Shown in pieces: positions 1-11,913 of a stretch of 64,000 bases of DNA. Position 1 is the first letter of the stretch; each line of letters begins with the position of its first letter. Below the pieces are notes generated by a model. That model ran no database searches, had not been told where the DNA came from, and was given only the letters and a program-made list of their open reading frames with translations. The translations under genes were made by a program, and so were the position numbers. The DNA comes from Ascaphus truei (Eukaryota > Chordata > Amphibia > Anura > Ascaphidae), in assembly GCA_036426205.1 (NCBI GenBank), contig CM071570.1, positions 143,150,563 to 143,214,562 on the forward strand, in the 5' to 3' direction.

Positions 1-1020
1 TTAGGTGGTGTTAGCGTGGTGTTCTAATCCGAGCTCAGTCCCTGGAAGCTTTAATTAAAAGAAGTTTAGTCTTGTCCCAAAATACCATGTGTTTACACAC
101 AGGCGTGTCAAGTTTTAAAAAAAAAAAAAAAAGAAGTTTGTTTTGGGGAAATCCAGTTTTCGAAAGTCTCAAAAAGTCAGAGCTGAAGTATGTGTGGAAT
201 GGTTCACTTTCCACAAAGCAATTTTTCATGTGTAGTTATTCCCAAAGCTTCCATAACATGGCACAATCACTTGAAAAATGGGCTTATACTTTAAAACAAG
301 TGTACACTCTTACATGACAACTACATGGCGTAGCTAAATACCAAAAATCTCCAAACTCACTTTTTGTTGCCAGGTAAAGCTATTCAAACCCCACCATGCA
401 AATATACCGTTGTTTAAATAATCGCTTTTTTATCATCATCAAAGCAAGCGGGCGCAACGTGGGGGCGTGCCCCCCAGGGAGAGTGCTAGACTTGTCTAGG
501 GGGGGTGTCAGGTGTACATGAGTCCCCTGCGACTTGCCGATAAGGTCATTTAAAATAAAATGCGGGATCGCTTGAGGCCCCAGGAACTGGTTGACTTACC
601 TTCGTGTCAAACGACGGCGTCTCTATGTGCACATCCGGGATCCAAATGACACTGGGATCACTGTCGTCATTTGATACCAGGGGCCTTGGGGGGTCGTGGG
701 GGGGGTAACGAGCCGTAGGGTAAGGAGACAAGGGGGGCGCATGAAAAGAATTGTGTCGCACTAGGGGGGAATGGGTTCGAGAAGATACGTAATCACGATT
801 TACATCAATCAATGGAATCATTCTTTAGTTTTTACTACTAGGATTGAGACAGGGGGTTCCTCCGGATCTTGTTAAATGAAATGTGGGGGCAGCTCCGGAG
901 TCCCTGTCTCTTCAATTCTTGTTATAAAATAAAATAAAACTGACGACCTTCGTTAGCTATAATTAACCGCTTAGGTAATAAAGAGTTAAATAGTAGTGCC
1001 CTTTTTTAAGTGTAAACGGT
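1..1020. other. gene-free stretch with a short poly-A run
   Basis: I see no gene here. There is an A-run at about 117-132 and G/C-rich patches around 470-510 and 690-740. Short open frames on both strands show no family resemblance or codon structure that I recognise. The G-rich segment from about 460 may belong to the repeat that follows. Confidence 0.5.
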
Positions 1021-1330
1021 ATTTGGGGAAGTAGTAGTTGCCCCAAGGTGCGGGGTGTTGGTTTAGCCTCCGCGGGAGGATTGTGGGAGGGGTTCACACT
1101 TTTCATGAACTTAGTGGTTAACTACCACTAGGTAATAAATAGGTTAACACTTCCCGCTCCCACCCAGAAGGCCTAAACACCCATGGTCGGAAAGCCAAAT
1201 ACCAACCTTCATAGGTTGCTCCAGGTGGGGTGGTTAGGCCCATCCTGAGAAAGCGTTAACCCTCCCTTACCTTAGCGCGTCAGACCGTAATGAAGGGGTT
1301 AACCCTCACATGAGGCCTAACCACTCATCA
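1021..1330. repeat. dispersed repeat with TTAACCCCTT palindromes, copy A
   Basis: This segment shares blocks in the same order with 37,900-38,225: a 'gtagtagccccaagg'-like start, 'aaggcctaaacaccc' followed by 'ccaaatacca', and inverted pairs based on gttaaccc / aaggggttaac around cctta. A near-palindrome (tagtggt / accacta) lies at 1112-1130. Two separate copies in one window show it is dispersed. I cannot assign a superfamily because no clear ends or target duplication were found. Confidence 0.55.
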
Positions 1331-3480
1331 TGGGCACCTACCCTCCCCCACCCCCCCCTAGGGCTACCACCAAACACCACACGATTAATGGGCATAGCTC
1401 TAGTTGAAAAATATGGCTACATAGTGCTTTTGCCCCATTCAAAATACGGACAAGGTCAATACACCTAAAATACCTCCAAAGTCAACAATATTTATAAAAA
1501 CAAACACTAGGCCATTTAATAAAAATCCGATTGATTGTCACTGTGATATCTAATCTATGCCCCGTCAACAGAGCATAGATAGCTACCTTTGAAACCAATT
1601 GGACAACCCTACTTAACAACGTCCTCTACCCCAACAACCCCACACCCCACCACCCACACACTCAGTAATGGGCAAAAGCCCTATTACCAAATATGGGCTA
1701 ATAGGGCTTTGTTTCCCATTCAAATACATCTAATAGCCAGCCACCCTAAAGAATAGTTTTGTACTTACCCTTCCAGGATGAAGGTGTCATACTCCTCATC
1801 CAACTGCGGCACCTCACAACTTTTGACTACACAGTCATGATCCTCACTGGTAAGTACATCTGATATGTAGAAGTTCACCTACCTCTAATCAATTGGGTGA
1901 AGAAATCCCAGTGATTTTATCTCGTGTGCGTGGTTCTTGGGTCTTTGCTGTTGGTTCTTGCTATCTTTTCTTCTTTCTTATTCAACAGGCCAGGAGCTGT
2001 CTCTTGCCGGTACACATGAGACATGCGGCCTAACTAAGGCCTGTGATATCACATTTGACAGACACATGTGTACATTACCAATCTACCAATCCGAGAAATC
2101 ATGGGAAGTGACATGAGCATACACATTCCCTAACAGTTTTTACGAGGACATCTGCCTCTACCCAGTCCTGATCACTTGTCAATCCAGGAGATCCCCAACT
2201 CTGGCCACATAGATGTAGTCGGCAGCTAATATATGGGCAACTCCAATAATCCAAGCCACACTGCCAGAATAACAGGCAGGGGCGCCAGAGGGAGAAATCA
2301 CCATCCAGACTTTCGGTCACAGAGGCCATGCTCCAGCCCCTAGTATGTTCTGGTAGTATGTAGCAGCAGGTAGTTATCTCTCCTAGTCCCCTTCAAGGCG
2401 TAATTAATTTAAAAAGTTAGTTTGCCGTAGTTATAGCCCCATATCGTGCACTGGCAAAAAAACTTTATTGTCTCCCCCTGGCACCAGCGTGCGGAGACAG
2501 ATCTGCACAAGTAATAGCAGGGCTTATTTTGTGACAGCACTGTCTTGTACTCACAGTGGGGCACCTGCTGTGTAAAACCCCTGCTGCATGTTTTTTGTTC
2601 CCTGGGGTGCTTACTTTGCAGGGCAGGGGCATCAGTGCACGCAGCCAATCCCCCCCCGACCCCTGCCTATTTCCGTCCCGGACCACCGACATGGATAGCT
2701 CTACAAGCAGCTCAAAACAACCGAGCAGTCCTATTTCCCAACCACCTCCCAGTTACTCATTCTTTAGATGGGGGAAAGTGTGTGGTTGTTTCTCTTGGAA
2801 CGAGCCGCTTCCCGGCCCCTCTTTTCTGCTGCTCCCCTCGCAAAAAGCTTTCAATAATGTCCAATACAGGTATTATATATCTATATATACGGTAGACAAC
2901 GACTTCTATGTGACTAAACGGTAATAGATTTTTCGTTTAATAACAGAGTTTTAAAGAATCACTATTGGCAGAATACTGATAATCACCGTTATTTTCTAAG
3001 GCTGGTACTAGCTCATGTATGAGTGAGGCACGTAAGAGAAAATAAAAGTTGTAGGTATATGTGTCATAGCTGCAGAGTTGAATGCCTTTTCTCATAGACT
3101 ACCATGTTGTACCCAGTCAGTTGCAAGACTTATAACAGTGCTTTGCAAAGCATAAAGAAAAGTATTTTCTCATCTGTATTTCTTTTTCTAATTGTAGAGC
3201 CAGCTTTGTAAAATTGGTATAGAGCAAGAAACCCTTTGTTGCCAAGCAAATCACAGGGTTTTCTTTTTACTCTCCGCTACTTCTGCAGGAAGATCTTGTT
3301 ATCCGGAAGTAGGGCAGCGAGGGAAGCCACGGAAGTGCTGGTCGGAGTCTCACATAGCTTAGATACAAGTTTTGCTCCACCCTGGGCAGCAATACAGCAC
3401 TTTAGGACCCTAGAGGTGGTCAGATCGGCTATGTTTTACTCTTGGTACTGGGAATGGCTCAATCGCTCTATTTTATGTAA
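1331..3480. other. gene-free stretch with a small internal duplication
   Basis: No gene recognised. Two related segments at about 1388-1445 and 1666-1730 both run 'taatgggca...atatggct...gcttt...cccattcaaa', suggesting an old internal duplication. Overlapping frames of about 120 residues at 2545-2924 are proline- and serine-rich but resemble no family I know and have no splice or start context I trust. Confidence 0.4.
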
Positions 3481-3539
3481 TTAAATTGTTGTTCACATAT
3501 ATTCTCTTTTCTTCTCTCTCTTTATATTACTGCAGAGGT

Positions 3540-4080
3540 TTCCTGGCTTCCAGATTCTTTCGAATTACTGTGTCTTCACTGCTCCACCCCAGGCGACACA
3601 TGTCGGCGGTGTGTGTCCCTGGATCTGATAGCTAAGTGTAAACAGATGAGATGGTGAGGCTGGGCTGCTGCACGTGATGACGGGGCTCCCAGCGCTACAG
3701 TCTCCCGTTTTTAAGTACAATTCAGTCTGGGTTCTGATTATGCAGCACAGGTGGGTGATGTGGTATATATGTTGGTTTCTGAGGACAGGGGTTCTCTCAG
3801 CACGCCCCGTGGGAAGGCGGCTAATACACGACCGAAACGTTGGATTTATATGTGCCTGCGTTTTTCAAATACCTTTTGCAATATCTGAGTGCTGTTGTTT
3901 TTGTCTCCTTGGTGGGACACCTGGTTTCCCTGTTATTTTTTGGGAAACACACCATTTCTTTGGAGTTTTGAAGTGCTGCGTATCTATATATATACGATTT
4001 AGCCCTTTATGTTATTCTTTTCATCTACTATTATATTACATATATGTATAGTTTTTAGTCTTTTACAATCAAATCCATGG
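3540..4080 (+). repeat. PLE-tail-like repeat (plus strand)
   Basis: The segment has the layout of the other PLE tails in this window: a GC-richer part ('gtgatgacggggctcc'), then the motif 'accgaaacgt' at 3831-3840, then T-rich sequence with 'tgcgtttttcaaatacc'. A weak cgg/ccg pairing lies just before the GAAAC box, but no CTGATGA box is visible. It is assigned by similarity of layout only; ends are approximate and no target duplication was found. Confidence 0.4.
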
Positions 4081-5264
4081 GCATATGACTTCGTAAAATG
4101 CCCAGACATATTCCATTACTCTATAGTAGCTCAGCGCAATCTAATGATAATAAGTACACACTTGTCAATTAAGGTGAGCTGCAATGCTCCCTGTGCTACA
4201 GTGAGCCCAGTGTTTAAGTGAATTGCTTAATTGCTTGATTAGTCGTACCTTGTTAGACTGAAGGAAATGGGTCTGGAGAGTTCAAGCCTCACTGGGATTG
4301 TGATGAAAAAGGATGGATCAATAACGAATCTTCGTTGCTCATCTCTGAACACGCATATGGACTCGATGTTGTAGTTTGGGATAGTCTTTAACTGGTGTTT
4401 CCTTTTGTAATTTAAAACATATGAATCTTCTCTGACATGGGTTTTTAAGACTGGCCTTCCTCTGAGTTTAATGTATCCCCAGGCCCCGTCTGTGTTGACT
4501 CACATAGACAGTCCTATAATTATAGGAAATCTTTTCTGCCAATTACTTATGCTCCTGGCTTTCAGTTCATTGTTCTGAAGAGCAGACAGCTAATATTAAA
4601 GATATGCATTCCATACCATTGCGTCCGCATCGGTAGTTGTTTCTGGAATCAGTGACTGTTCCCAAACCCTCATACAATACTAATAAAACAACACAAAATG
4701 TCATGATCCCTTATTCTCGGCAAGATGTACCCCCCTCCGTTGCTTCCGACGTCTGTTTACTTTCCCCAACAAGGAATAGCAAGTCACCTTTTATGACCCT
4801 CTTTTAATTTTCATAGATTGTTTATTGGAGGTCACCAATGTGGGGGGGGCTGTAGGGGTATATATATAGTTTAGATATATAGGTAGGAAGATATAAGTAT
4901 AGAGTAGATACATTATACAGGGATAATCCCGTTTATGAGCGCGGTGCTCGGGGTCCCACCCGAGACCACCGCCGTTAGCTAACAGTGGCGCGCTAATTTT
5001 AAATAACAAATGGCCGCGCATGCCCATGGATCGTGAGTATCAATGCCCGTGGTGTCCTCTGAAGGGGTGTCCGCCACCTGGGAGTGGGGAGATGCGCGCG
5101 GGGGGGGGAAGGAGGGTTTGTGTGCGCGGCTTGTGCACGTTGGGTGGGTTGGTGGTGTTCCCCGTGCTGCCCGCAGATGAAGGCGGACTGCGATGGGGGA
5201 AGCTGAGGCACACTATGGGCGGGGAGGCTGGAGAGCCAAGTCTTGGCGCTTCCCCCTTTTAGTC
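4081..5264. other. gene-free stretch
   Basis: No gene recognised. The part from about 4,920 becomes GC-rich and contains a short inverted pair (gctcgggg..cccacccgag). It runs into the TG-rich block. Open frames here are by-products of base composition. Confidence 0.4.
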
Positions 5265-5334
5265 CACTGTGTGGTGGTGTGTGGTGTGTGTGTGGTGTGT
5301 GTTGTGTGTGTGGTGTGGTGTGGGTGTGGTTGTT

Positions 5335-5368
<34 letters not shown>

Positions 5369-5420
5369 CGGTGGGGTGTGGTGCTGCTACTGGTGTGTGG
5401 TGGTGTGGTGGGCTTGCAGA
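5265..5420. repeat. TG-rich low-complexity sequence with a (TG)n core
   Basis: Almost pure G/T sequence with a near-perfect TG dinucleotide run at about 5336-5367. The His/Thr-rich frames on the opposite strand here are a translation of this repeat, not a protein. Confidence 0.85.
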
Positions 5421-5639
5421 CATGGGAGTGGGGGGTTGGTGCTATGGAGGGGGGTGGGATGAGACAATGGGGTGGGGCTGCTGAAATATGGGGGCAGTGC
5501 GAAATGAGGTCTGGGGGGGGCTGCTGAATTGGGACGTGGGGCCTACTCTGTTTTCTCTTTTGAGGGCGGGAGATGATGTGAGGTGCCAGGGGGGGGGTGG
5601 TGGGAGTGTGAATCTGAGGTTTCAGGTGTGTTGTTGAAG

Positions 5640-6914
5640 CAGTGTGTGCAGTGTGACAGTGTGGTGCAGTGGTGAGCAATGAGCAGTGTGTGTGGGCAGT
5701 GAGATGTGTGCTGTGTGCAGTGTGACAATGAGCAGTGTGTGTGCACGTGTGCATGTGGGTCAGTGTGAGCATGAGCTTTGTTGTGGCAGCTTGTGCCATG
5801 TGTTGTCAGTGTGTAGCAATGAGAAGTGTGGTGCCCGTGGTTGCAGTGTGGAATCAGTGTGAGCAATGAGCCGGTGGTCCAGTGTGCCGTGCGGTAGTGT
5901 GTGAGCAGAGCAGTGTGTGTGCATGTTGAGTGTGCTTTACAGTGTGAGCAATTGAGCAGTGTGTTGTGCAGTTGTGGCATGTGAGCAATGAGCAGTGGTG
6001 TGTGCAGTGTGCAGTGTGAGCAATAAGCCATGTGTGTTGCGCGAGGAGATAGATGGAGTGTGAGCAGATGAGCATGTGTGTGCAGTGTGCAGTCGGAGCA
6101 AATGAGAGTAGTGCAGGATGGTGCAGTGTGCAGTTGTGACAGTGTCAGCGTGTACAGTGTGTGCAGTGAGGGAGGGAGGTGTGTGCTGTGTGGCCTGTGG
6201 CACTATGTGGCAGTTGAGAGTCAATGTGTGGCAATGTGCAGGGTAGCAATGAGCAGTGGTGGCAATGAGCCATGTGTGTGGCGTGAGAGTGTGTGCTGTG
6301 GCAGTGTGAGCAATGAGCAGTGTGTGTGCAGTGGCGAGTGGTTCATGTGTGCCGAAGCTGAGCAATGAGCAGTGTGTGGTGCAGTGTGCAGTGTGTGTCA
6401 GTGTGAGCAATGAGCAGTGTGTGTGTGTCATTTTCAGGTCAGCAGTGTGTGTCATTGTGAGCAATGAGAATGTGTGGGCAGTGTGCATGTGTGTGTCAGT
6501 TGAGCAATGAGCAGTGGTGTGTGCATGTCAGTTTGCTCAGTGGTGAGCTGTTGGTCAAGTGTGTCATTGGTGTGGTCAGTGGGTGGAATTGGCATTGTGG
6601 GTGTGTGCATGTGCAGTGTGGCAGTGTGAGCACATGAGCAGTGGGTGTGCAGTGTGTGCAGTGTGAGCAATGAGCAGTGGTGAATGTGGCAGTGAGTGTT
6701 TGAGTCAGTTTTGGCCGTGTGGCAGTGTACAGTGTTGCAGTGAAGTGTTGTGTCCTGTGTGTGCAGTGAGAGTCGTTGTGCAAATGTGCAGTGTAGGCAA
6801 TGAGCAGTGGTGTGTGCAGTGTGTGCAGTGTTGCAGTGTGTGCAGTTGTGTGCAGTGTGTGCAGTTTGTGGCGTGTGTGCAGTGTGTGCAGTGTGTGCAG
6901 TGTGGTGCAGTGTG
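5640..6914. repeat. degenerate TG/CAG minisatellite, about 1.3 kb
   Basis: The sequence is an irregular array of the words 'gcagtgtg', 'gtgagcaatgagcagtg' and 'tgtgtgcagt', repeated dozens of times with short insertions and deletions. A recurrent longer unit is about 25-35 bp (gtgagcaatgagcagtgtgt plus a variable TG part). The last 100 bp collapse to a simple 'tgcagtgtg' 9-mer repeat. Long frames on both strands (Cys/Val/Ser-rich plus, His/Thr-rich minus) follow from the repeat. It ends sharply at an A-run at 6915. Confidence 0.9.
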
Positions 6915-7234
6915 AAAAAAAAATTAAATTTAAATTTTGTTTTATTTATTTATTTATTTTAAAAACGGAGCCACGGGAAAACCGCGTTTTAACCGATTCA
7001 CGTATAACAGGCGCGTATAACATGGGTTTACCTGTATATACTGTATATGTGTTAGTGAGTGTGTACCCCTCCCGCCCGGCTTCTAAGAGATATACATCGG
7101 TGTGTATTATATGGCTTCTCCACATGGGTTCCTTAACTCAGGTGCTGATTCAGGACATCAGGCATGGGCGATGGGGTAGCAAGGTTGTTAGAATAATGGT
7201 CACCAGGAACTTTTGTAGTACAACAATCATTATA

Positions 7235-7480
7235 TGTCTTGTCCCCATGTATGTATGTACTTGTTTCATGTTATATAGCGCCATTAATTACAGAGCGCTC
7301 CCAGCAGTAATACACGTGACAGTCATTATAAGACAAATCATCAAATACACATCAATGGGAATAAGTGCTCAGACATAAAAGTAACTTTAGAAAAGGGTCC
7401 CTGCTCGGAAGAGTATTACAATCTAATTGGAAGGGACCACTCATACCCATATTAATGACTCAACCCCCTTGTTACTATCA
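7235..7480 (+). repeat. interspersed repeat resembling a LINE/SINE 3-prime tail
   Basis: Phrases typical of a widespread amphibian repeat tail occur in order: 'atatagcgccattaatta', 'cagcagtaatacacgtgaca', 'gggaataagtgctcagaca', 'gggtccctgctcgg' and 'tacaatctaattgg'. I recognise these from memory of amphibian genomes, and the assignment to an L2-like tail is inference. No coding capacity. Confidence 0.5.
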
Positions 7481-7973
7481 AAGAACTCAATCTGGTATTA
7501 ATCAGATTACTTTGGGCCCCTACGGGAATCCTGGTGGGTCTTTCCTTACTGACCCTTATAACTGGCCTGTTTGAGAACTGCCATACTATACAGACTGATG
7601 AGGAATATTAGTGTAATTCTGCGGTTTAGACTTATCCCCGGTACCTGGTGCCCTCTATTCTGAGGCATGCTCTATGGCGTGCCATATTCCTTTTTATTAC
7701 TTGTTCTGGGCTACATTCCTTCCCTAGGGGATCCTAACTTAATGATACTATCCCTATTTACCCACATAATAAACAATGGGCCCTGGTCAATACATTACTT
7801 TATACATTTATTACTATCTACTCTCTCCACGGTTCCTCTCCCTGAAGCTCCTCTCCCACATGTCCTCCTGGAAACTTATATTTTTGAATAGTCCTCTCCT
7901 TCTTTTATAACCCTGCGTGATTTCCCCATAGAAACCGTGGGACCCAACATATACGGCCATTGTTAGTAGAGAT

Positions 7974-8312
7974 GGGCAAATCTGCTCAAATCCGTTCCCG
8001 GATTGGCTCGCATTTTCCCCCCAAAATCTGTTTCAGGGTGTAAAATCCGCAAACAGATTTGGACAGTTTTTTATCATGCAATTCATCAAAACCACCATTG
8101 AATACAACCCATGAATGGATTTGTGAATCCAATCCATGGATTCAGCAGCAATGCTTTGGTGGATTATTATGAATCTACCAATGGATTGCTGAACCCGGGA
8201 TTATTCTACAAATCCATCCTGGTACGGAATCCATGGATTATTGGTAATCATATATAAAAATCCAGAAAATGCAAATCGCCCTTTTGAGATCCCAATCTCT
8301 AGACTATATTTA
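7974..8312. mobile_element. candidate MITE with TAGAGATKGG ends
   Basis: The left end begins tagagatgggcaaatctg at about 7974, and the right end, read on the other strand, begins tagagattgggat with a gggcgatttg nearby. The interior is rich in 'aatccatggatt' words, giving many short inverted pairs. No target duplication is clear, so superfamily is open. Confidence 0.4.
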
Positions 8313-8329
8313 AATATATTATAGATAAT

Positions 8330-8412
8330 ATAGTCTATATAGTATATTATATTAATATAATATTATATATATATATATATATATTATTATATATATATAT
8401 ATATTATATTAA
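8330..8412. repeat. (TA)n microsatellite
   Basis: Alternating TA/ATT sequence with several short uninterrupted TA runs. A second TA block lies at about 8654-8720, just past the foldback at 8485-8656. Confidence 0.8.
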
Positions 8413-8484
8413 TTGTCATTGGTATGGCAGTTTGCACTCACATTTTGTGAACAGATGCTTGTCCCCATAGCATAGGATTATTAC

Positions 8485-8656
8485 GTAGTAACCAGGGGAT
8501 CCTGATGCACAAAATAAGACAGCACACCCCAAAATGTACAAAAAGTGTGTATTAAGAACACCAGGTAGCTGCTGGTGCTCTTAATACTCATCTTTGTGTA
8601 CATTTTGGTGTGGGTGTGGATTCTTTTTTGTCATCAGGATCCCCTGGCTACTACTA
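8485..8656. repeat. foldback (palindromic) element
   Basis: The left arm from 8485 (gtagtaaccaggggatcctg) is mirrored by the right arm ending near 8656 (caggatcccctggctactac). The arms are about 80 bp and also share 'ccaaaatgtaca'. The centre lies near 8565-8575 (accaggtagctgctggt). It sits between two TA microsatellites. It could be a MITE or an inverted retroelement tail; no target duplication can be seen in the flanking TA repeats. Confidence 0.75.
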
Positions 8657-8720
8657 TATATATATATATATATATAATTTATATATATATATATAAATTA
8701 TATATATTATATATATATAG

Positions 8721-10090
8721 ATATTTATTGTTTTTTTCATAAATCTATAGTAGTAAAGTGTATAGGAACCAGTGTGGCTGTGATCAGCTGCCAACCATTT
8801 TTTCAGACAATTCAATAAGCATAAAACAATGCTGCAATAATAAGTGTCATACTGGATGGAGCTATAGCTCTTTGTTTTCACTTCTCATGAAATATGTTTG
8901 AGTGGATTGGTATAATATTGAGAATGGCATATATGCATTCATCTTGATATTAATATACAACCAGTGGACTTTAAAACAATACGTTGATGTTCATTAAGCA
9001 TACCTCTCATAATCCACGAATACATTTGTAGCATCTAGAAGGGACACATTTTTCTACAAAGGAAGATATAGCACTCCAGTTATGCTTTCAAATTGTTAAC
9101 TACAATGGCCAATGTCCTTTCTAAGAGTCATTATCAGGCTATACTATTTGACGTGATTTTAAGCCTGCAATTGACCTATAGTTCACAAGTATTCTGAGAG
9201 TATAAAGCAATTAATCTGCTAAAAGTAAGCATTTCGGAGACGACTGCAGTATTTCTTTCTAAACTGCAATTATATATCATTAAATTACTAACCAGTATTG
9301 CTCTGGATCTTCTTTTGTGTTTTTTTACATTTTAATTTTGAGTGCAATTAATTATATAAAGGTTTTCATATAATATAATGAATTAGTAGACACAGTATTT
9401 TTTTCAAGGTGTTCTTTTTGTGCATATATCTCTAATTAGCGGTATAGTCGGGACCAATTAGTCTATGTGTATACCCACTCCCTAAATTGTTAATTTATTA
9501 TCCTCCTTTCATATACTACCATGCAATAGGCTATGTATGCTAACTTGTTCTGCCATGTGTCTTTTGAAGTGTATATATACATAGAATAAGTTAGTCATCA
9601 TTAGGAGTTCACCCATCAAAGTGATTTACTTTTTTTTTATGTATTTTTGTTCATTAATTCCAGTCCTTGCTATATGTCTGAATTAAAATATAAAAGTCCT
9701 TAACTACTGTAAGTTTCTAGGAATCTGTCAGGGGAGTCTCCAGATAATCCCTCTGGAACTGTGACACCTTGCAGAAAGGCAGCTCGTGCTTCTCACAGAC
9801 TGGGGACTCTGTTTCCCTGGTGACGGTAGTCCTTCTTCTTCACAAACTGTGTGAGATTACCATGTTGATACAGTAGATGTGTTGTCAAGTCGGTTCCAGC
9901 AGGCCTGAGTGTTTGCAGATCTGGGGAACCATAACTGTACCAATCGGCATCTTTGTGGGTTGGGGAAAGTCTCTTTCAGGCAGATTGCTGGCTGCCTTTT
10001 AAACCCCCTTACAATCAGAAGTTAGTAGTCTGAACAGGTGTTCCATGCTTCCGGCTTTAACCTTTTCGCAAACTGGAAAGCTGCATAATC
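8721..10090. other. gene-free AT-rich stretch
   Basis: No gene or repeat that I can name. The segment 9720-10030 is less AT-rich and unlike its surroundings, but no ends or coding frame were recognised. Confidence 0.4.
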
Positions 10091-10094
10091 TCTC

Positions 10095-10095
10095 A

Positions 10096-10141
<46 letters not shown>
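10095..10141. repeat. (ATCTCTCTCT)n microsatellite
   Basis: About five tandem copies of a 10-bp pyrimidine unit. An overlapping Ser/Leu-rich frame is a translation of this repeat. Confidence 0.9.
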
Positions 10142-10142
<1 letters not shown>

Positions 10143-10483
10143 TAACTCTCACAGGTTAGGCCTTTTTCCTTTCTTTATTTTGGAGGTTTCTCTTGTGTTG
10201 GTTTTCTATATTTTTTTTAATTGTTTGTGTTACTTATAGTTTTGTTCCATTAAACTCCATTTTTTTCTGATCTTGACTATATATACAAATTTCTTTGAAT
10301 TGCTGTTATTTTTTCAGTGCTTGTAGTGGGATCATGTCTGTGTTTTGTGTTCTCATATATTGTTTTTCTCCTTAGCAGTCATTAGATTAGAACAGAAAAT
10401 CCCAAGATATAGGGTCATAAAGCACCCCCGGTTATGCACTCATTGTCTGGTGGGTAATACAGTAGATGGCTAGATTAGCCTCT

Positions 10484-11451
10484 GGCTCTATTAACTGCTG
10501 GATAGGTATATAACAATCAGAGGTGATGGGCTAAAAACCAAAAATAATAAAATTTTAATACATCATAATAATGGAACACGCAAATATTAAAAATCATCAT
10601 ATAGAATCCTCGTAGTAGAGTCTGAGGAACCCAAGGTAAATATATATGGTATTCGTTACTCCTTAATAGGTATAGGGTCCTCTAAAGCTGCAGACATGTA
10701 CAGGATTATAACGCCATGAAAAAGACCTGTATGGTAGCAACAACAAAAATCACTCTATTGGCGCTGTTGTAACCAATTGTATGGTGATGATTAGTTTATG
10801 CCAGGGATAGCGTGAATGAAAGGGTTAAATATACAAGCATCATAAATTCACAGCTCTATGTCACATAATTGTAACACAAAGTGCAGATGTCAAATAAATA
10901 TGGTGCTATAAACCCGGATACAAACGTATCCACTCTAAATGCTATATAGTCTCCCTGATGTCACAACTGAACTGGAATGCTCGGATGTATATGGCAGTGA
11001 ATAAAGCTACCAATGTAGCCTGCTATATTAACACAGTCATTATTTAACTTTTACCATATAAACGTCCAACCATAATTATGTCCTACTGGGCTATATTGGC
11101 TCCAAACAGCAAATAACTAAGACACTCAGCCATCAGACAAGCAAAGACATGAATATTCAGGACATAGATATTGTGCCCATTGTGCCCATATACAAGCCGT
11201 TCTCCGTGTAAGTCACGCAGTAGCAGTGTGCAGCTCCCTCTGTGATGTCACTCACGCAACATCCTACTTCACCAACACGTGTTTCGCGTGTATGAGACTC
11301 TTCATCAGGGGAGGGAGTCTGTTAAGCCCTCCTCATGTCTGATATATACCACGAGAGCCTGGGGGCTCGTCATTAGATAGCAAATCGGTGCAGTTAAAGG
11401 TATAGCCCTGTCGGAGCAGGCTAACTCTGAATGATTAACACGGACCAATTG
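10484..11451 (-). repeat. PLE-tail-like segment inside the left arm of PLE1
   Basis: This block replaces the gene body of the left PLE1 copy. It is non-coding and, read on the minus strand, has the layout of a PLE terminal region: a GC-richer start, a hammerhead-like core at 11276-11311, then a long AT-rich tail ending near a 'tctgattgttatatacc' segment. It could be a separate nested tail or part of the PLE1 terminal repeat after rearrangement. Confidence 0.5.
11276..11311 (-). ncRNA. hammerhead-ribozyme-like core of a PLE tail
   Basis: On the minus strand the invariant boxes CTGATGA and GAAAC occur in order, separated by 16 nt and followed by ACGTG. PLE terminal repeats are known to carry small type I hammerhead motifs. 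A good stem II is not apparent between the boxes, so cleavage activity is doubtful. Confidence 0.45.
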
Positions 11452-11733
11452 ATCCGCTGCAATTGAATATGTCCCACGCCATCCCAGGGGAGGAGACTGG
11501 GATAAGAGACTGCTTCAACGAGAATGTCGCTGGATATTTCAGCTCCAGACCCAGTCACCTCACGGTTTAAATGAGGGATTCCTTTATTCATCTTTCTTAT
11601 AACCATAATTATTTTTTAATAGGATTATGGGGATCCAGGGATACAGTCATAAAAACATCGTTGATCTGTATTGACAGTTATGGGCAGATCTCCTAATGCT
11701 CCTTCCATTCCTACATTGCTACATTGTTCTACA
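11452..11733 (+). pseudogene. PLE 3-prime gene fragment, inverted copy of 17233-17515
   Basis: The plus strand here is nearly identical to the minus strand of 17233-17515, which encodes the very C-terminus of the PLE protein (the GGD..LLQRE..WI pattern and a GLNE motif) plus the start of its 3-prime untranslated region. This copy is broken off at 11733, where it meets the truncated left LTR of gypsy1 with ACA shared at the joint. Frames are interrupted, and this is not a functional gene. Confidence 0.8.
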
Positions 11734-11911
11734 TTACCTTCCGACCTCTGGCACCCTGGATTCAGCAAGTATAACGTTAACCCTTACTCACCAGGCCCAG
11801 CATCACAATTACCACACTCCGGGCACGCCCTCACTGCTGTGGGTGCGTGTTATACCCTTACCCACCTCAGTACTGGGGACTGGCCAGGTCAGCGGGCATA
11901 CAGGCATTACA
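11731..11911 (+). repeat. gypsy1 5-prime LTR remnant
   Basis: This segment aligns base for base, with few differences, to the last 181 bp of the right LTR at 16932-17112, from 'acattaccttccgacc' to the terminal 'ttaca'. The first roughly 766 bp of the LTR, including its promoter part, are missing. The joint with PLE sequence shows 3 bp of shared sequence (ACA). Confidence 0.9.
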
Positions 11912-11913
11912 TT

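Noticed and set aside
4999..6783. Long His/Thr/Cys-rich open frames on the minus strand (up to 266 codons) and Cys/Val/Ser-rich frames on the plus strand
   Set aside because: They translate the TG/CAG repeat arrays. Several frames are open at once and composition follows the repeat unit.
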